A stretch of 64,000 nt of DNA from Phycisphaerales bacterium (GTDB taxonomy: Bacteria; Planctomycetota; Phycisphaerae; Phycisphaerales; UBA1924): contig JAVJVK010000019.1 of NCBI GenBank assembly GCA_040221175.1, positions 310,001 to 374,000 of the forward strand. Reading direction: 5' to 3'. Below the pieces are notes generated by a model. It saw only the letters and a list, made by a program, of their open reading frames with translations. It made no database searches and had not been told where the DNA came from. Positions 25,083-32,507 of this stretch are shown here, in pieces. The first letter of the stretch is position 1; the number at the start of each line of letters is the position of its first letter. The position numbers were made by a program, and so were the translations under genes.

Positions 25083-25460
25083 TCACGGCTCGGTGGGAAA
25101 GCTCGCGTCGGCATCGCGCCGGTGTCCGAAGGGGCGAGCGGGGAAGACCGCCAGGACGAGGAAGACCGCACCCAGGATCGCCATGAAGCGGGCCGGGCGG
25201 CGATCGCGTGGGGCGAGCTCCTGGATGTCTTCTCGCACCGGCCCGAAGATGGCGCCCACGAGGGCCGCCCCCGCCTCCGGGTCCAGGTCCTTCACCTCGA
25301 CGCCCTGGGCCTCCAGGCCATCCAGGATCGCTTCGGTGGTCAGCAACGCCCGCTTGCGTTGTTCGGGTTCGGGGATGGGGGCCGAAGCGCCCCACAGGAC
25401 GCTTGCCAGGGCGAGCTGGAACAGCGCCAGGAGGAGCAGGAAGAGTCGGCGGGGGGTCAT
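25083..25460 (-). CDS. Small two-TM protein, paralogue b
   Basis: A 125-residue protein with the same plan as its neighbours: an N-terminal hydrophobic helix (RRLFLLLLALFQLALASVLW), an acidic helical middle with a GLEAQGVEVKDLDPE segment, and a C-terminal transmembrane helix (FMAILGAVFLVLAVFPARPF) before a basic/acidic tail. It lies 42 bases upstream of paralogue a on the same strand. Unlike the other two copies it has no convergent FN3-like partner at its 3' end. Confidence 0.7.
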   Translation of the reverse strand: MTPRRLFLLLLALFQLALASVLWGASAPIPEPEQRKRALLTTEAILDGLEAQGVEVKDLDPEAGAALVGAIFGPVREDIQELAPRDRRPARFMAILGAVFLVLAVFPARPFGHRRDADASFPTEP

Positions 25461-25724
25461 GGGGCTCCCTTCGTGCGGCTGCCACCGCCGGCGGCCGAGA
25501 TGCTATCGCCCGTCGGGGCGAATCGGGCCGCGATCCCCACGCCCGCCCCTTCCGCACCCGCCGCGGCCCGTGCGTTCAAGAAACCTTCCTCCAGCGTCCC
25601 AGAACGACGAAAGTCGGTCCCAAACCCGTCCGATACCCACGGCAAGGGCCCCGCCGTGGGGCCGCAAGACGCGACCTGGGCCCACCCGGACAACCGCCGG
25701 GGGCCGCACATCGGGATATCCGCC

Positions 25725-26465
25725 ATGACCGCCGAACCGACCATCGACCACCGCCGCATCGCCATCGCCCGGGACCGCCTGGCCACCTGGACGCGCCACC
25801 GATCGAAGCTGGACATCGAGCCGGGCGGGCTCGAAGCCCTGGCCGGGGCCATCGAAGAAGCCAGCACGGCCCTGGAAGACCTGGAGCGCGCTCGCACGCG
25901 CAAGGCCGCCGGGCGCCGGCGCCTGCGCTCGGCGATGGAAGACCTGCGCGTGGCCGTCGAGGCCCTGGGCCGCGGGATTGCGCGCAAGGCCATCGCCCGG
26001 GAAGAGAACATCGCCGCGTGCGACGAGGAACTCGTGTGCACCGGGGCGGACCCGCAGCTCATGGCGCGTCCCTCGCGCGGCGGGCGGGTGGTCCGTCCGG
26101 CGATCAGCCATGCGCGCGTGCTTCCCGATGGCCGCGTGCGCCTGGACATGCGCTGCGCCGGGCTCGGGCGCGATCCGGGCGTGCGCGTCATGATCCGCCG
26201 CCGCATCGGGCGGCACGGCAGCTACGAGCCCATCGCCATGGCCCGCGGGGCCACCTACATCGACCGCAACCCCAAGCGCGCCGGCCGCTACGCGGCGTAC
26301 AAGATCGAGGTGGTCTCGGGTCCGATGGCCGGCGCGACAAGCCGACGCGCCCTGGCGGACTTCTTGATCGGCAACCCCACGCGCGGGCACGCGGTGCTGC
26401 ACCTGGAAGGCGTGGCGACGCGGGTGGGAAGCGTGCGATCCGAAGCGCCCTTGCGCGCGGCGTGA
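25725..26465 (+). CDS. Helical plus FN3-like domain protein, paralogue B
   Basis: A 246-residue protein. Residues 1-105 are helical and highly charged (WTRHRSKLDIEPGGLEALAG, then STALEDLERARTRKAAGRRR). The C-terminal about 120 residues alternate in the FN3-like manner (HARVLPDGRVRLDMRCAG, GSYEPIAMARGATYIDRN, YAAYKIEVVSGPMAG). The ATG at 25725 has no strong Shine-Dalgarno sequence. It converges with the two-TM gene at 26469, leaving three bases between stops, as paralogue A does. No repeat array precedes this copy. Confidence 0.72.
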   Translation: MTAEPTIDHRRIAIARDRLATWTRHRSKLDIEPGGLEALAGAIEEASTALEDLERARTRKAAGRRRLRSAMEDLRVAVEALGRGIARKAIAREENIAACDEELVCTGADPQLMARPSRGGRVVRPAISHARVLPDGRVRLDMRCAGLGRDPGVRVMIRRRIGRHGSYEPIAMARGATYIDRNPKRAGRYAAYKIEVVSGPMAGATSRRALADFLIGNPTRGHAVLHLEGVATRVGSVRSEAPLRAA

Positions 26466-26468
26466 GCG

Positions 26469-26861
26469 TCAGTCTTGGGGCGGATTGTTCTGGTCGCCCG
26501 AGCGCCGGCGTTCGAGCCAGCGATCGGGGAGGAGTGCGAGCAGGAGAAAAAGCCCGGCGAACATAAGGAACAGCAGCGTCGCGAGCCCGACGCGATCCTC
26601 GGCCTCGTGCAACCGCGATCGGACGGGCCGAGCGATCGCCTCGAAGGCCGCCGAGCCCCCGCCGCTGTCGAGCGAGGGAACATCGACGCCCGCAGCGCGA
26701 AGCGATCCAGCGATCGTCTCGGAAGCCTGATACGTGCGGTACTCGACGCCCTTGATCGCCGTGCCGAGGTGGTCGAGATAGAGCGCGCCCGCCACGAGCA
26801 TCTGGACGATCGCGAGCAGCAACAGCAGCTTGCAGCGACCGGACATCGGGGCACGGGGCAT
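26469..26861 (-). CDS. Small two-TM protein, paralogue c
   Basis: A 130-residue protein behind GGGAG. An N-terminal helix (CKLLLLLAIVQMLVAGALYL), a middle region containing AAGVDVPSLDSGGGSA that parallels paralogue b, and a C-terminal helix (LATLLFLMFAGLFLLLALLP) give the shared topology. It starts five bases after the stop of the lipoprotein gene at 26867, so the two form an operon. It faces FN3-like paralogue B across a three-base gap. Confidence 0.72.
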   Translation of the reverse strand: MPRAPMSGRCKLLLLLAIVQMLVAGALYLDHLGTAIKGVEYRTYQASETIAGSLRAAGVDVPSLDSGGGSAAFEAIARPVRSRLHEAEDRVGLATLLFLMFAGLFLLLALLPDRWLERRRSGDQNNPPQD

Positions 26862-26866
26862 CTTCT

Positions 26867-27601
26867 TCACTCCCGCCCGATGGGCGCGTACACGTCCACG
26901 ATCTCGGTCTTCCCGGCCCTGGCCGAGAGCGCTACCGCCATCATCTCGTCGGCGTCCTCGCCCATCATCTCGGCCATCGTCTCGGCCGAAGCCGCGCCGC
27001 GGTCCATCATCGTGGCCAGGTCCACGAGCCACGCGCCATCCTGGTAGACCATGGGGAACGTGCTCGGGTTCGTGCGTCCGCCCAGGCTCACGGTGATCTC
27101 GGCCCTGTCAGGCTGGCGGGAGCCCTCGGGCAGCAACGCGACCGACTCGACCATCGCGGCGGCCATGATCTCGGTCTCGATCCAGCCCTCGTCGATGGCG
27201 AGTTCGGCGAAGGCCCTGGAGGTGATCGTTCGCAGTGTCTGTGGCTCTACCCGCACGCGCATCGCGAAGACGGCGTATCGGTCGGCGAAGGACAGGGCCG
27301 ATACCTCGTCGCGCTCGGCGTCCAGGGCCAGGTCGATGTGGCGCTGGACGGCATCGAAGTAGCTCGGGTGCACGTGATCGAGGGCGATCCGCCCGTTGCC
27401 AACCGACGCGTTGAGGCGATAGGCGTTGAAGGCCTCCACCGCCGCGAGCTCGGTGCGCGGCTGGAGGGGGGCGGTCTTGACCTCGGGGGCCGGCCCCGGG
27501 TTCCTGGGCTCGGGAGCTTCGCCGCAGGCGGGCAGCAGGATCAGGGACGCCAGGGTAGCCAGAACAAGGAAGGCAGGGCTCGGCATCGTGCGTGTGCGCA
27601 T
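26867..27601 (-). CDS. Predicted lipoprotein
   Basis: A 244-residue protein. The N-terminal signal (MPSPAFLVLATLASLILLPA) ends in a lipobox-type LPAC, followed by a Pro-rich linker. The mature part is a mixed domain with ALDHVHPSYFDAVQRHIDLA and, near the end, VSLGGRTNPSTFPMVYQDGA, plausibly a lumazine-binding/SnoaL-like cone fold used by many lipoproteins. I do not recognise a family. A start at 27586 is possible. It heads a two-gene operon with the two-TM protein at 26469. Confidence 0.75.
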   Translation of the reverse strand: MRTRTMPSPAFLVLATLASLILLPACGEAPEPRNPGPAPEVKTAPLQPRTELAAVEAFNAYRLNASVGNGRIALDHVHPSYFDAVQRHIDLALDAERDEVSALSFADRYAVFAMRVRVEPQTLRTITSRAFAELAIDEGWIETEIMAAAMVESVALLPEGSRQPDRAEITVSLGGRTNPSTFPMVYQDGAWLVDLATMMDRGAASAETMAEMMGEDADEMMAVALSARAGKTEIVDVYAPIGRE

Positions 27602-27652
27602 ACAACAGTTGTACGCCCGTGGGAAGCTCTTGGTGCCCGCAGTTCGCACCAC

Positions 27653-28525
27653 CTACGCCCCAAGCTCCCCCGCCCTTTTCGCCGCCGCCAGCACCGCCTC
27701 GCGCACGGCGTCCTTCACGCCCCGGGACTCGAGCACGTCCAGCGCGGCGGCCGTCGTGCCGCCCTTGCTCGTCACCGCCGCACGCAGGGCGGCGGGGTCG
27801 GCCAGTTCGCCGTTGCACGGCCGGGCCAGCATCTCGGCGGCGCCCTTCAACGTGTGCGCGATGATGGCGCGGGTGGTCTCTTCGTTCAGGCCATGGTCCC
27901 CGCCGGCTTCCAGGGCCCCCGCCGCCATCGCCTCGGCGAGCAGGAACGCGTACGCGGGCCCGCTGCCCGCCGCGGCGGTGAAGGCGTCGATGGCCGACTC
28001 GGGAAGGTCATAGACGACGCTGGCCGCGGCGAAGAGGCGGCGGGCACGATCGACGTCCTCGCCCGTCGCCTCCGGCCCGGCGCTCATGGCCGTGGCGCCC
28101 AGGCCGACGGAGATGGGAAGGTTGGGCATGACGCGGACGATGCGGGCCTTGAGCGTGTCCTTGAGCGTCGCGATCGGCACGCCGGCGAGGATGCTGATGG
28201 CGCACCGGTTCTCCAGCATCGCCCCGCCGAGGGACGCTTCGATCTCCCGGGCGACGGTCGCGAGCATCTGGGGCTTGACGCCCAGGAGGACGGTCGCGTC
28301 CTCGTAGGGCAACGCGTCGAAGGCGTCGGCGATGGATTCGACCGCGTGGATCGAGGGCGAGAGCGCGCCGATGGCCTTGCGGGTCTGGGCGTCGGGCTCG
28401 GCGACCACGCAGGGGCCATCGAGCAGATCGGCCCCGGCCGCGCCCGAAAGAATCGCGCTGGCCATGGACCCGCCGCCGATGACCAGCAGCGGGCAGACCG
28501 CGACGTGATTGGTGTCGTTGGGCAT
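27653..28525 (-). CDS. proC: Pyrroline-5-carboxylate reductase
   Basis: Catalyses the last step of proline synthesis, reducing P5C with NAD(P)H. The 290-residue protein shows the dinucleotide fold LLVIGGGSMASAILSGA, the strand-loop VLLGVKPQMLATV, and RVMPNLPISVGLGATAMSAG. The C-terminal helical block has DAFTAAAGSGPAYAFLLAEA and LRAAVTSKGGTTAAALDVLE. These are all diagnostic. It is divergent from accA, and its start has a -10-like TACCGT five bases upstream. Confidence 0.96.
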   Translation of the reverse strand: MPNDTNHVAVCPLLVIGGGSMASAILSGAAGADLLDGPCVVAEPDAQTRKAIGALSPSIHAVESIADAFDALPYEDATVLLGVKPQMLATVAREIEASLGGAMLENRCAISILAGVPIATLKDTLKARIVRVMPNLPISVGLGATAMSAGPEATGEDVDRARRLFAAASVVYDLPESAIDAFTAAAGSGPAYAFLLAEAMAAGALEAGGDHGLNEETTRAIIAHTLKGAAEMLARPCNGELADPAALRAAVTSKGGTTAAALDVLESRGVKDAVREAVLAAAKRAGELGA

Positions 28526-28536
28526 GGCACACGGTA
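28526..28536 (-). promoter_or_regulatory. Leaderless-type -10 element of proC
   Basis: On the minus strand TACCGT (28531-28536) lies 5 nt before the proC ATG, with no Shine-Dalgarno sequence. Confidence 0.5.
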
Positions 28537-28577
28537 CGGCCGGCCACTAGAATCGGCCCGCGGATGCTGGAGGATTC

Positions 28578-29648
28578 ATGGCCACGTACTACACCCTGGA
28601 CTTCGAGCAGCCCCTGCGGGCCCTGGACGAGGAGATCGCCCAGCTCAAGCGCCGCGTCGACGCTCTGACGAGCGAGGACGGCGCCGCCTCGGGGGCACAC
28701 CCGGCAGAGCTGGCCGAGGCCGAGCACGCCCTGGCGGACAGGCTGGCCCGCCACAGCCAGACCATGGACGAGCTGTACAAGCAGCTGAGCCCCTGGAACA
28801 CGGTCCGGGTTGCGCGGCACCCAAACCGGCCGCAGGGCCGGGACTACATCGAGGCCATGTGCCGCGACTTCACCGAGCTGTATGGGGACAGGCGCAGCGG
28901 CGAGGACCCGGCCATCGTCACCGGCTTCGGCCGCATCGGCGACTTCAAGTGCATGGTCGTGGCGCACCACAAGGGGCGGGACACGCAGGAGAAGCTGCGC
29001 TGCCACTTCGGCTGCCCGCACCCCGAGGGCTACCGCAAGGCCCTCATGAAGATGAAGCTGGCCGCCAAGTTCGGCGTGCCCATCGTCACGCTGGTCGATA
29101 CGCCCGGGGCGTTCCCCGGATTGGAGGCCGAGCAGCGGGGCCAGGCCGAGGCCATCGCGGTGAACCTCAAGGAAATGAGCGCCCTGCCCGTGCCGATCGT
29201 GAGCGTGGTCATCGGCGAGGGCGGCTCGGGCGGGGCGCTGGGGATCGCCGTGGGCGACCGCGTGGCCATGCTCCAGCACGCGTGGTACTCGGTCATCAGC
29301 CCCGAGGGCTGCGCGGCCATCCTCTGGAAGCAGGCCAACGAGCGCACCAACAGCCAGGCGGCCCGTGCCCTCAAGCTGACCGCCCGGGACAACCTGGAGC
29401 TGGGCGTGGTCGACGCCGTCATCGACGAGCCGGCCGGCGGGGCCCACCGGGACAAGGCCCAGGCCGCGCAGAACCTCGAGCGATGGATCATCGCCCAGCT
29501 CGAAACGCTGGCGGAAATGAACACCGAGGAACTGCTCGAGGCCCGCTACCAGCGCTACCGCCGCCTGGGCAGCTTCGACGTCGCCGAGCCCGAACCGGTG
29601 GCCGCCGGGGCCGAGCCCTCGGGCGGGGACGCCGGGGCGCCCGCCTGA
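28578..29648 (+). CDS. accA: Acetyl-CoA carboxylase carboxyltransferase subunit alpha
   Basis: The alpha subunit of the carboxyltransferase that makes malonyl-CoA for fatty acid synthesis. Diagnostic segments are the N-terminal FEQPLRALDEEIAQLKRRVD, the crotonase-fold block IVTLVDTPGAFPGLEAEQRG, then VVIGEGGSGGALGIAVGDRV and SVISPEGCAAILWKQ. At 356 residues it carries about 35 extra C-terminal residues rich in Ala, Glu and Pro compared with E. coli AccA. GGAGG precedes the ATG. No accD is nearby. Confidence 0.97.
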   Translation: MATYYTLDFEQPLRALDEEIAQLKRRVDALTSEDGAASGAHPAELAEAEHALADRLARHSQTMDELYKQLSPWNTVRVARHPNRPQGRDYIEAMCRDFTELYGDRRSGEDPAIVTGFGRIGDFKCMVVAHHKGRDTQEKLRCHFGCPHPEGYRKALMKMKLAAKFGVPIVTLVDTPGAFPGLEAEQRGQAEAIAVNLKEMSALPVPIVSVVIGEGGSGGALGIAVGDRVAMLQHAWYSVISPEGCAAILWKQANERTNSQAARALKLTARDNLELGVVDAVIDEPAGGAHRDKAQAAQNLERWIIAQLETLAEMNTEELLEARYQRYRRLGSFDVAEPEPVAAGAEPSGGDAGAPA

Positions 29649-29777
29649 GCCACCGGGCATTCCCTCGTTCGCCCATTTTGACGGCCCATGTCTCCCGCCC
29701 TACTGTTGGCGTCCTTCGGCCGGGGGTGGCCGCGTGGCCGACGTCTCGGGCCAACCTCCGGCGCAGCCGGAGCCGCC

Positions 29778-30827
29778 GTGGCCAAGAAGAAGACCAGCAC
29801 CGCCAGGACGTCCGGAGCCTCGAAGGCCAAGGGCGGCGCTTCCGCCGCGGGCAAGGGCGCTTCGAAGAAGAAGACCGCCTCGAAGAAGGCCCCCGCGAAG
29901 AAGGCCGCCGGCGCGGGCAAGAAGACCGCCGCCAGGACTACCAAGAAAACGGGCGGCGCCGCGTCGAAGAAGGCCGCCACGGGCACGAAGAAGAAGCCCG
30001 CGGCGACGCAGAAGAAGGCCCCCGCGGCGAAGACGACCCGGAAGTCCTCCGCGAAGAAGACGACCACCAAGAAGCCCGGCGGGAAGAAGACCTCGGCAAA
30101 GAAGCCCGCCGCGGGCAAGACCACCAAGAAGGCGCCCACGAAGAAGAACACCACCAAGAAGGCCGGCTCCAAGAAGGCGCCCGCCAAGACGCCGGCGGCT
30201 AAGCAGGCCGAGACCCCCGCGGCCCCGCCCGCGCCGCCACCGCCACCGGCAACGTCGGGCGGCAACACCAGCGGCTCGGACAACAAGCCCGCGCGCCCGA
30301 GCCGTCCCAAGCGGCCCAAGCCGCCCGCGGCGGTCATGCCCGAGGGCATCGGCGGCCTGCTCAGCCCGGGCGGCCCGGCGCGCAAGCCCCTGATCGCCTC
30401 GTCGGAGCGCGTGGCCGCCGAAGAGGCCGCCCAGGCCGAGAAGTACCCCACCAAGAGCCCGTTCAACAAGCGCGAGCTCGAGAAGTTCCGCCAGGTGCTG
30501 CTGCAGAAGCGCAACGAGGTGCTCAGCGAAGTGACCGGGCTGGAGGGCGGCGCGCTGACCAGCGGAGGCTCGGGCAACCTGAGCCACACCCCACAGCACA
30601 TGGCCGACGCCGGCAGCGACGCGGCCGACCAGACCCTCTCGCTGGACCTGGCCGCCGCCGAGCGCAACCTCATCAAGGAGATCGACGCGGCCCTCAAGCG
30701 CATCGCCGACGGCGTGTTCGGCCTGTGCGTGGCCACGGGCAAGCCCATCCGCAAGGAACGGCTCCAGGAACTGCCCTGGGCCCGCTACTCGATCGACGCC
30801 GCCCGCCAGCTCGAGGGCAAGCGCTAG
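29778..30827 (+). CDS. Histone H1-like tail fused to DksA/TraR-like domain
   Basis: A 349-residue protein from a GTG with GGAG five bases upstream. Residues 1-150 are a Lys/Ala/Thr/Pro tail made of KKAPAKK- and TTKK-type units, like histone H1 or bacterial nucleoid proteins. A Pro-rich linker (about 155-215) follows. Residues about 250-349 match DksA/TraR/YocK: the coiled-coil FNKRELEKFRQVLLQKRNEV, then ERNLIKEIDAALKRIADGVF and IRKERLQELPWARYSIDAA. The C4 zinc finger is broken: the first Cys remains (GLCVATGKPI) and the others are replaced. It probably binds DNA; a DksA-like role at RNA polymerase is uncertain. Confidence 0.88.
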   Translation: MAKKKTSTARTSGASKAKGGASAAGKGASKKKTASKKAPAKKAAGAGKKTAARTTKKTGGAASKKAATGTKKKPAATQKKAPAAKTTRKSSAKKTTTKKPGGKKTSAKKPAAGKTTKKAPTKKNTTKKAGSKKAPAKTPAAKQAETPAAPPAPPPPPATSGGNTSGSDNKPARPSRPKRPKPPAAVMPEGIGGLLSPGGPARKPLIASSERVAAEEAAQAEKYPTKSPFNKRELEKFRQVLLQKRNEVLSEVTGLEGGALTSGGSGNLSHTPQHMADAGSDAADQTLSLDLAAAERNLIKEIDAALKRIADGVFGLCVATGKPIRKERLQELPWARYSIDAARQLEGKR

Positions 30828-30830
30828 CCC

Positions 30831-31475
30831 GTGGCCAACGCATCCACGACCCAGGCCAAGACCAGGACGCCGCCCGGCCGCCGCGCCTGGGTGCTGCTGC
30901 TCGTGGTCGTCGTGCTGGGCACGGCGATCGACCTGGCCAGCAAGACCATCGCCTTCAACACGCTGGCCGATGCGCCCGTGGGCATCGATCGCCGCGCGGT
31001 CATCGAGGCCACCGAGTTGCAGGCGCTCCTGCCCAGGCACGAACCGACCGTGCTCGTGCCCCACGTGCTGGAGTTCAAGCTGGTGCTCAACCCCGGCGCC
31101 GTCTTCGGCATCGGCGCGGGCAAGCGCGTCTTCTTCATCGTCGCCACGACGCTGGCGATCGCCTTCGCCCTGTGGATGTTCGTGCGCTGGACCGGCCCGC
31201 GCGACCGGTGGGCCCACGCGGCCATCGGCCTGGTGATCGCCGGCGGGCTGGGCAACCTCTACGACCGCGTTCGCTTCGCATGCGTGCGAGACTTCCTGCA
31301 CCCGTTGCCCGGCGTCAACTACCCCTTCGGGATCGAAACGCCGTGGAGCGGCCGGGAGATCTGGCCCTACGTCAGCAACCTGGCCGACCTGTGGCTCATC
31401 ATCGGCGTGGCGGTGCTCGTGGTGTTCCTGTGGCGCGGGCCGCGGGAAGAACGCCCCTCGGCGAAGGCCGCCTGA
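30831..31475 (+). CDS. lspA: Lipoprotein signal peptidase (signal peptidase II)
   Basis: Cleaves signal peptides of prolipoproteins at the inner membrane. This 214-residue protein has four transmembrane segments. The catalytic aspartates are in GGLGNLYDRVRF and VSNLADLWLIIG, and LNPGAVFGIGAG is the family NxG block. It is longer than the usual 160-170, with an extra loop near 110-160 (FLHPLPGVNYPFGIETPWSG). The GTG start lies three bases after the stop of the DksA-like gene, a common neighbour order (dksA-lspA) in bacteria. Lipoproteins at 3936, 26867 and 56702 are likely substrates. Confidence 0.93.
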   Translation: MANASTTQAKTRTPPGRRAWVLLLVVVVLGTAIDLASKTIAFNTLADAPVGIDRRAVIEATELQALLPRHEPTVLVPHVLEFKLVLNPGAVFGIGAGKRVFFIVATTLAIAFALWMFVRWTGPRDRWAHAAIGLVIAGGLGNLYDRVRFACVRDFLHPLPGVNYPFGIETPWSGREIWPYVSNLADLWLIIGVAVLVVFLWRGPREERPSAKAA

Positions 31476-31556
31476 AACCAGCGGGCGCCCGCGTCGCGTT
31501 TCGACGCGTCCGGCGATGGTTCGACGCATTCCCGATTGCGACAAGGATGCCCGTGC

Positions 31557-32507
31557 ATGGCCCAGCCCCTTGCCAACCCACGCCCGCAGGACGAGCGGCC
31601 ACGCCTGCTGGTCACGGGCATCGCCGGCTTCCTCGGCGCCTACGTCGCGCAGGTGGCCACCGAACGAGGCTGGCGCGTCGTCGGCATAACGCGGGCGACG
31701 CCGACCCCCTTCGAGAGCGTGCAAGCCGACCTGTCGGCCGAGGGCGCTGTTCGGGACGCCGTCGAGCGCATGGCGCCCGATGCGGTCATCCACTGCGCCG
31801 CCAATGCGCGCACGGCCGAGTGCGAACGGGATCCGCAGGCGGCGCACCGCGACAACGTGACGGCGACCGTATCGCTGGCCGAGGCCTGCCGCGACGTGCC
31901 GATGGTCGTCTGCTCGACGGACCTGGTCTTCGACGGCGAGCGGCCCGGGGGCATGTACGCCGAGGGAGACGAAACCGGGCCCCTCAACGCCTACGCGCGC
32001 AGCAAGCTCGAGATGGAGCACGCACTCCGCGAGGCCGGCTCGCACGCGGTGATCGCACGCCTGCCGCTGCTCTTTGGCCCGCCCGCCACCAGCGATGGCA
32101 AGGGCTGCTTCCTGTCGGCCTGGACCGAGCACCTGCGGTCAGGCCGCGAGTTGGTGCTCTTTACCGATGAATGGCGAACGCCACTGAGCGCCCGCGATGC
32201 GGCCCTCGGCCTGCTGGCGTGCCTGGATCGCGGGGCGCCGGGCCAGATCTACCACGTCGCCGGCGACGAGCGCGTCGATCGGTACGACCTGGGCCTCCGC
32301 TTTGCCGCGCATGCCGCGGGGCCGTTGGGCTTCGACGCCTTGCTCATGAAGCCCGGCGTCCAGGCCGACGTGCCGATGCCGGCGCCGCGCGCAAGGGACG
32401 TCTCGCTCGCGATCGCACGCGCGCGAAACGACCTGGGCTTCCAACCCAGGCCGCTCGACGAAGAACTCGGATGGACCGCCGGCGTGATGGCCGGCCAATA
32501 TGCCTAG
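31557..32507 (+). CDS. RmlD-like NAD(P)-dependent sugar reductase/epimerase
   Basis: A 316-residue extended short-chain dehydrogenase. The nucleotide-binding loop is LLVTGIAGFLGAYVAQVATE. CAANARTAECERDPQAAHRD and the catalytic STDLVFDGER with YARSKLEME (Tyr-x-x-x-Lys) fit the dTDP-4-dehydrorhamnose reductase (RmlD) family. AAGGA precedes the ATG. No other rhamnose genes are adjacent, so the substrate is open. Its TAG stop shares the palindromic CTAG with the stop of the convergent gene at 32504. Confidence 0.85.
   Translation: MAQPLANPRPQDERPRLLVTGIAGFLGAYVAQVATERGWRVVGITRATPTPFESVQADLSAEGAVRDAVERMAPDAVIHCAANARTAECERDPQAAHRDNVTATVSLAEACRDVPMVVCSTDLVFDGERPGGMYAEGDETGPLNAYARSKLEMEHALREAGSHAVIARLPLLFGPPATSDGKGCFLSAWTEHLRSGRELVLFTDEWRTPLSARDAALGLLACLDRGAPGQIYHVAGDERVDRYDLGLRFAAHAAGPLGFDALLMKPGVQADVPMPAPRARDVSLAIARARNDLGFQPRPLDEELGWTAGVMAGQYA

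Noticed and set aside
27338-30202. Plus-strand frame of about 950 codons over proC, accA and the DksA-like gene
   Set aside because: It is a shadow frame of three well-identified genes, with Arg/Gly/His-rich composition and no domain.
29700-32132. Minus-strand frame of about 810 codons opposite the DksA-like, lspA and RmlD-like genes
   Set aside because: It is antisense to three recognisable genes. The apparent repeats are the complement of the Lys/Ala tail codons.
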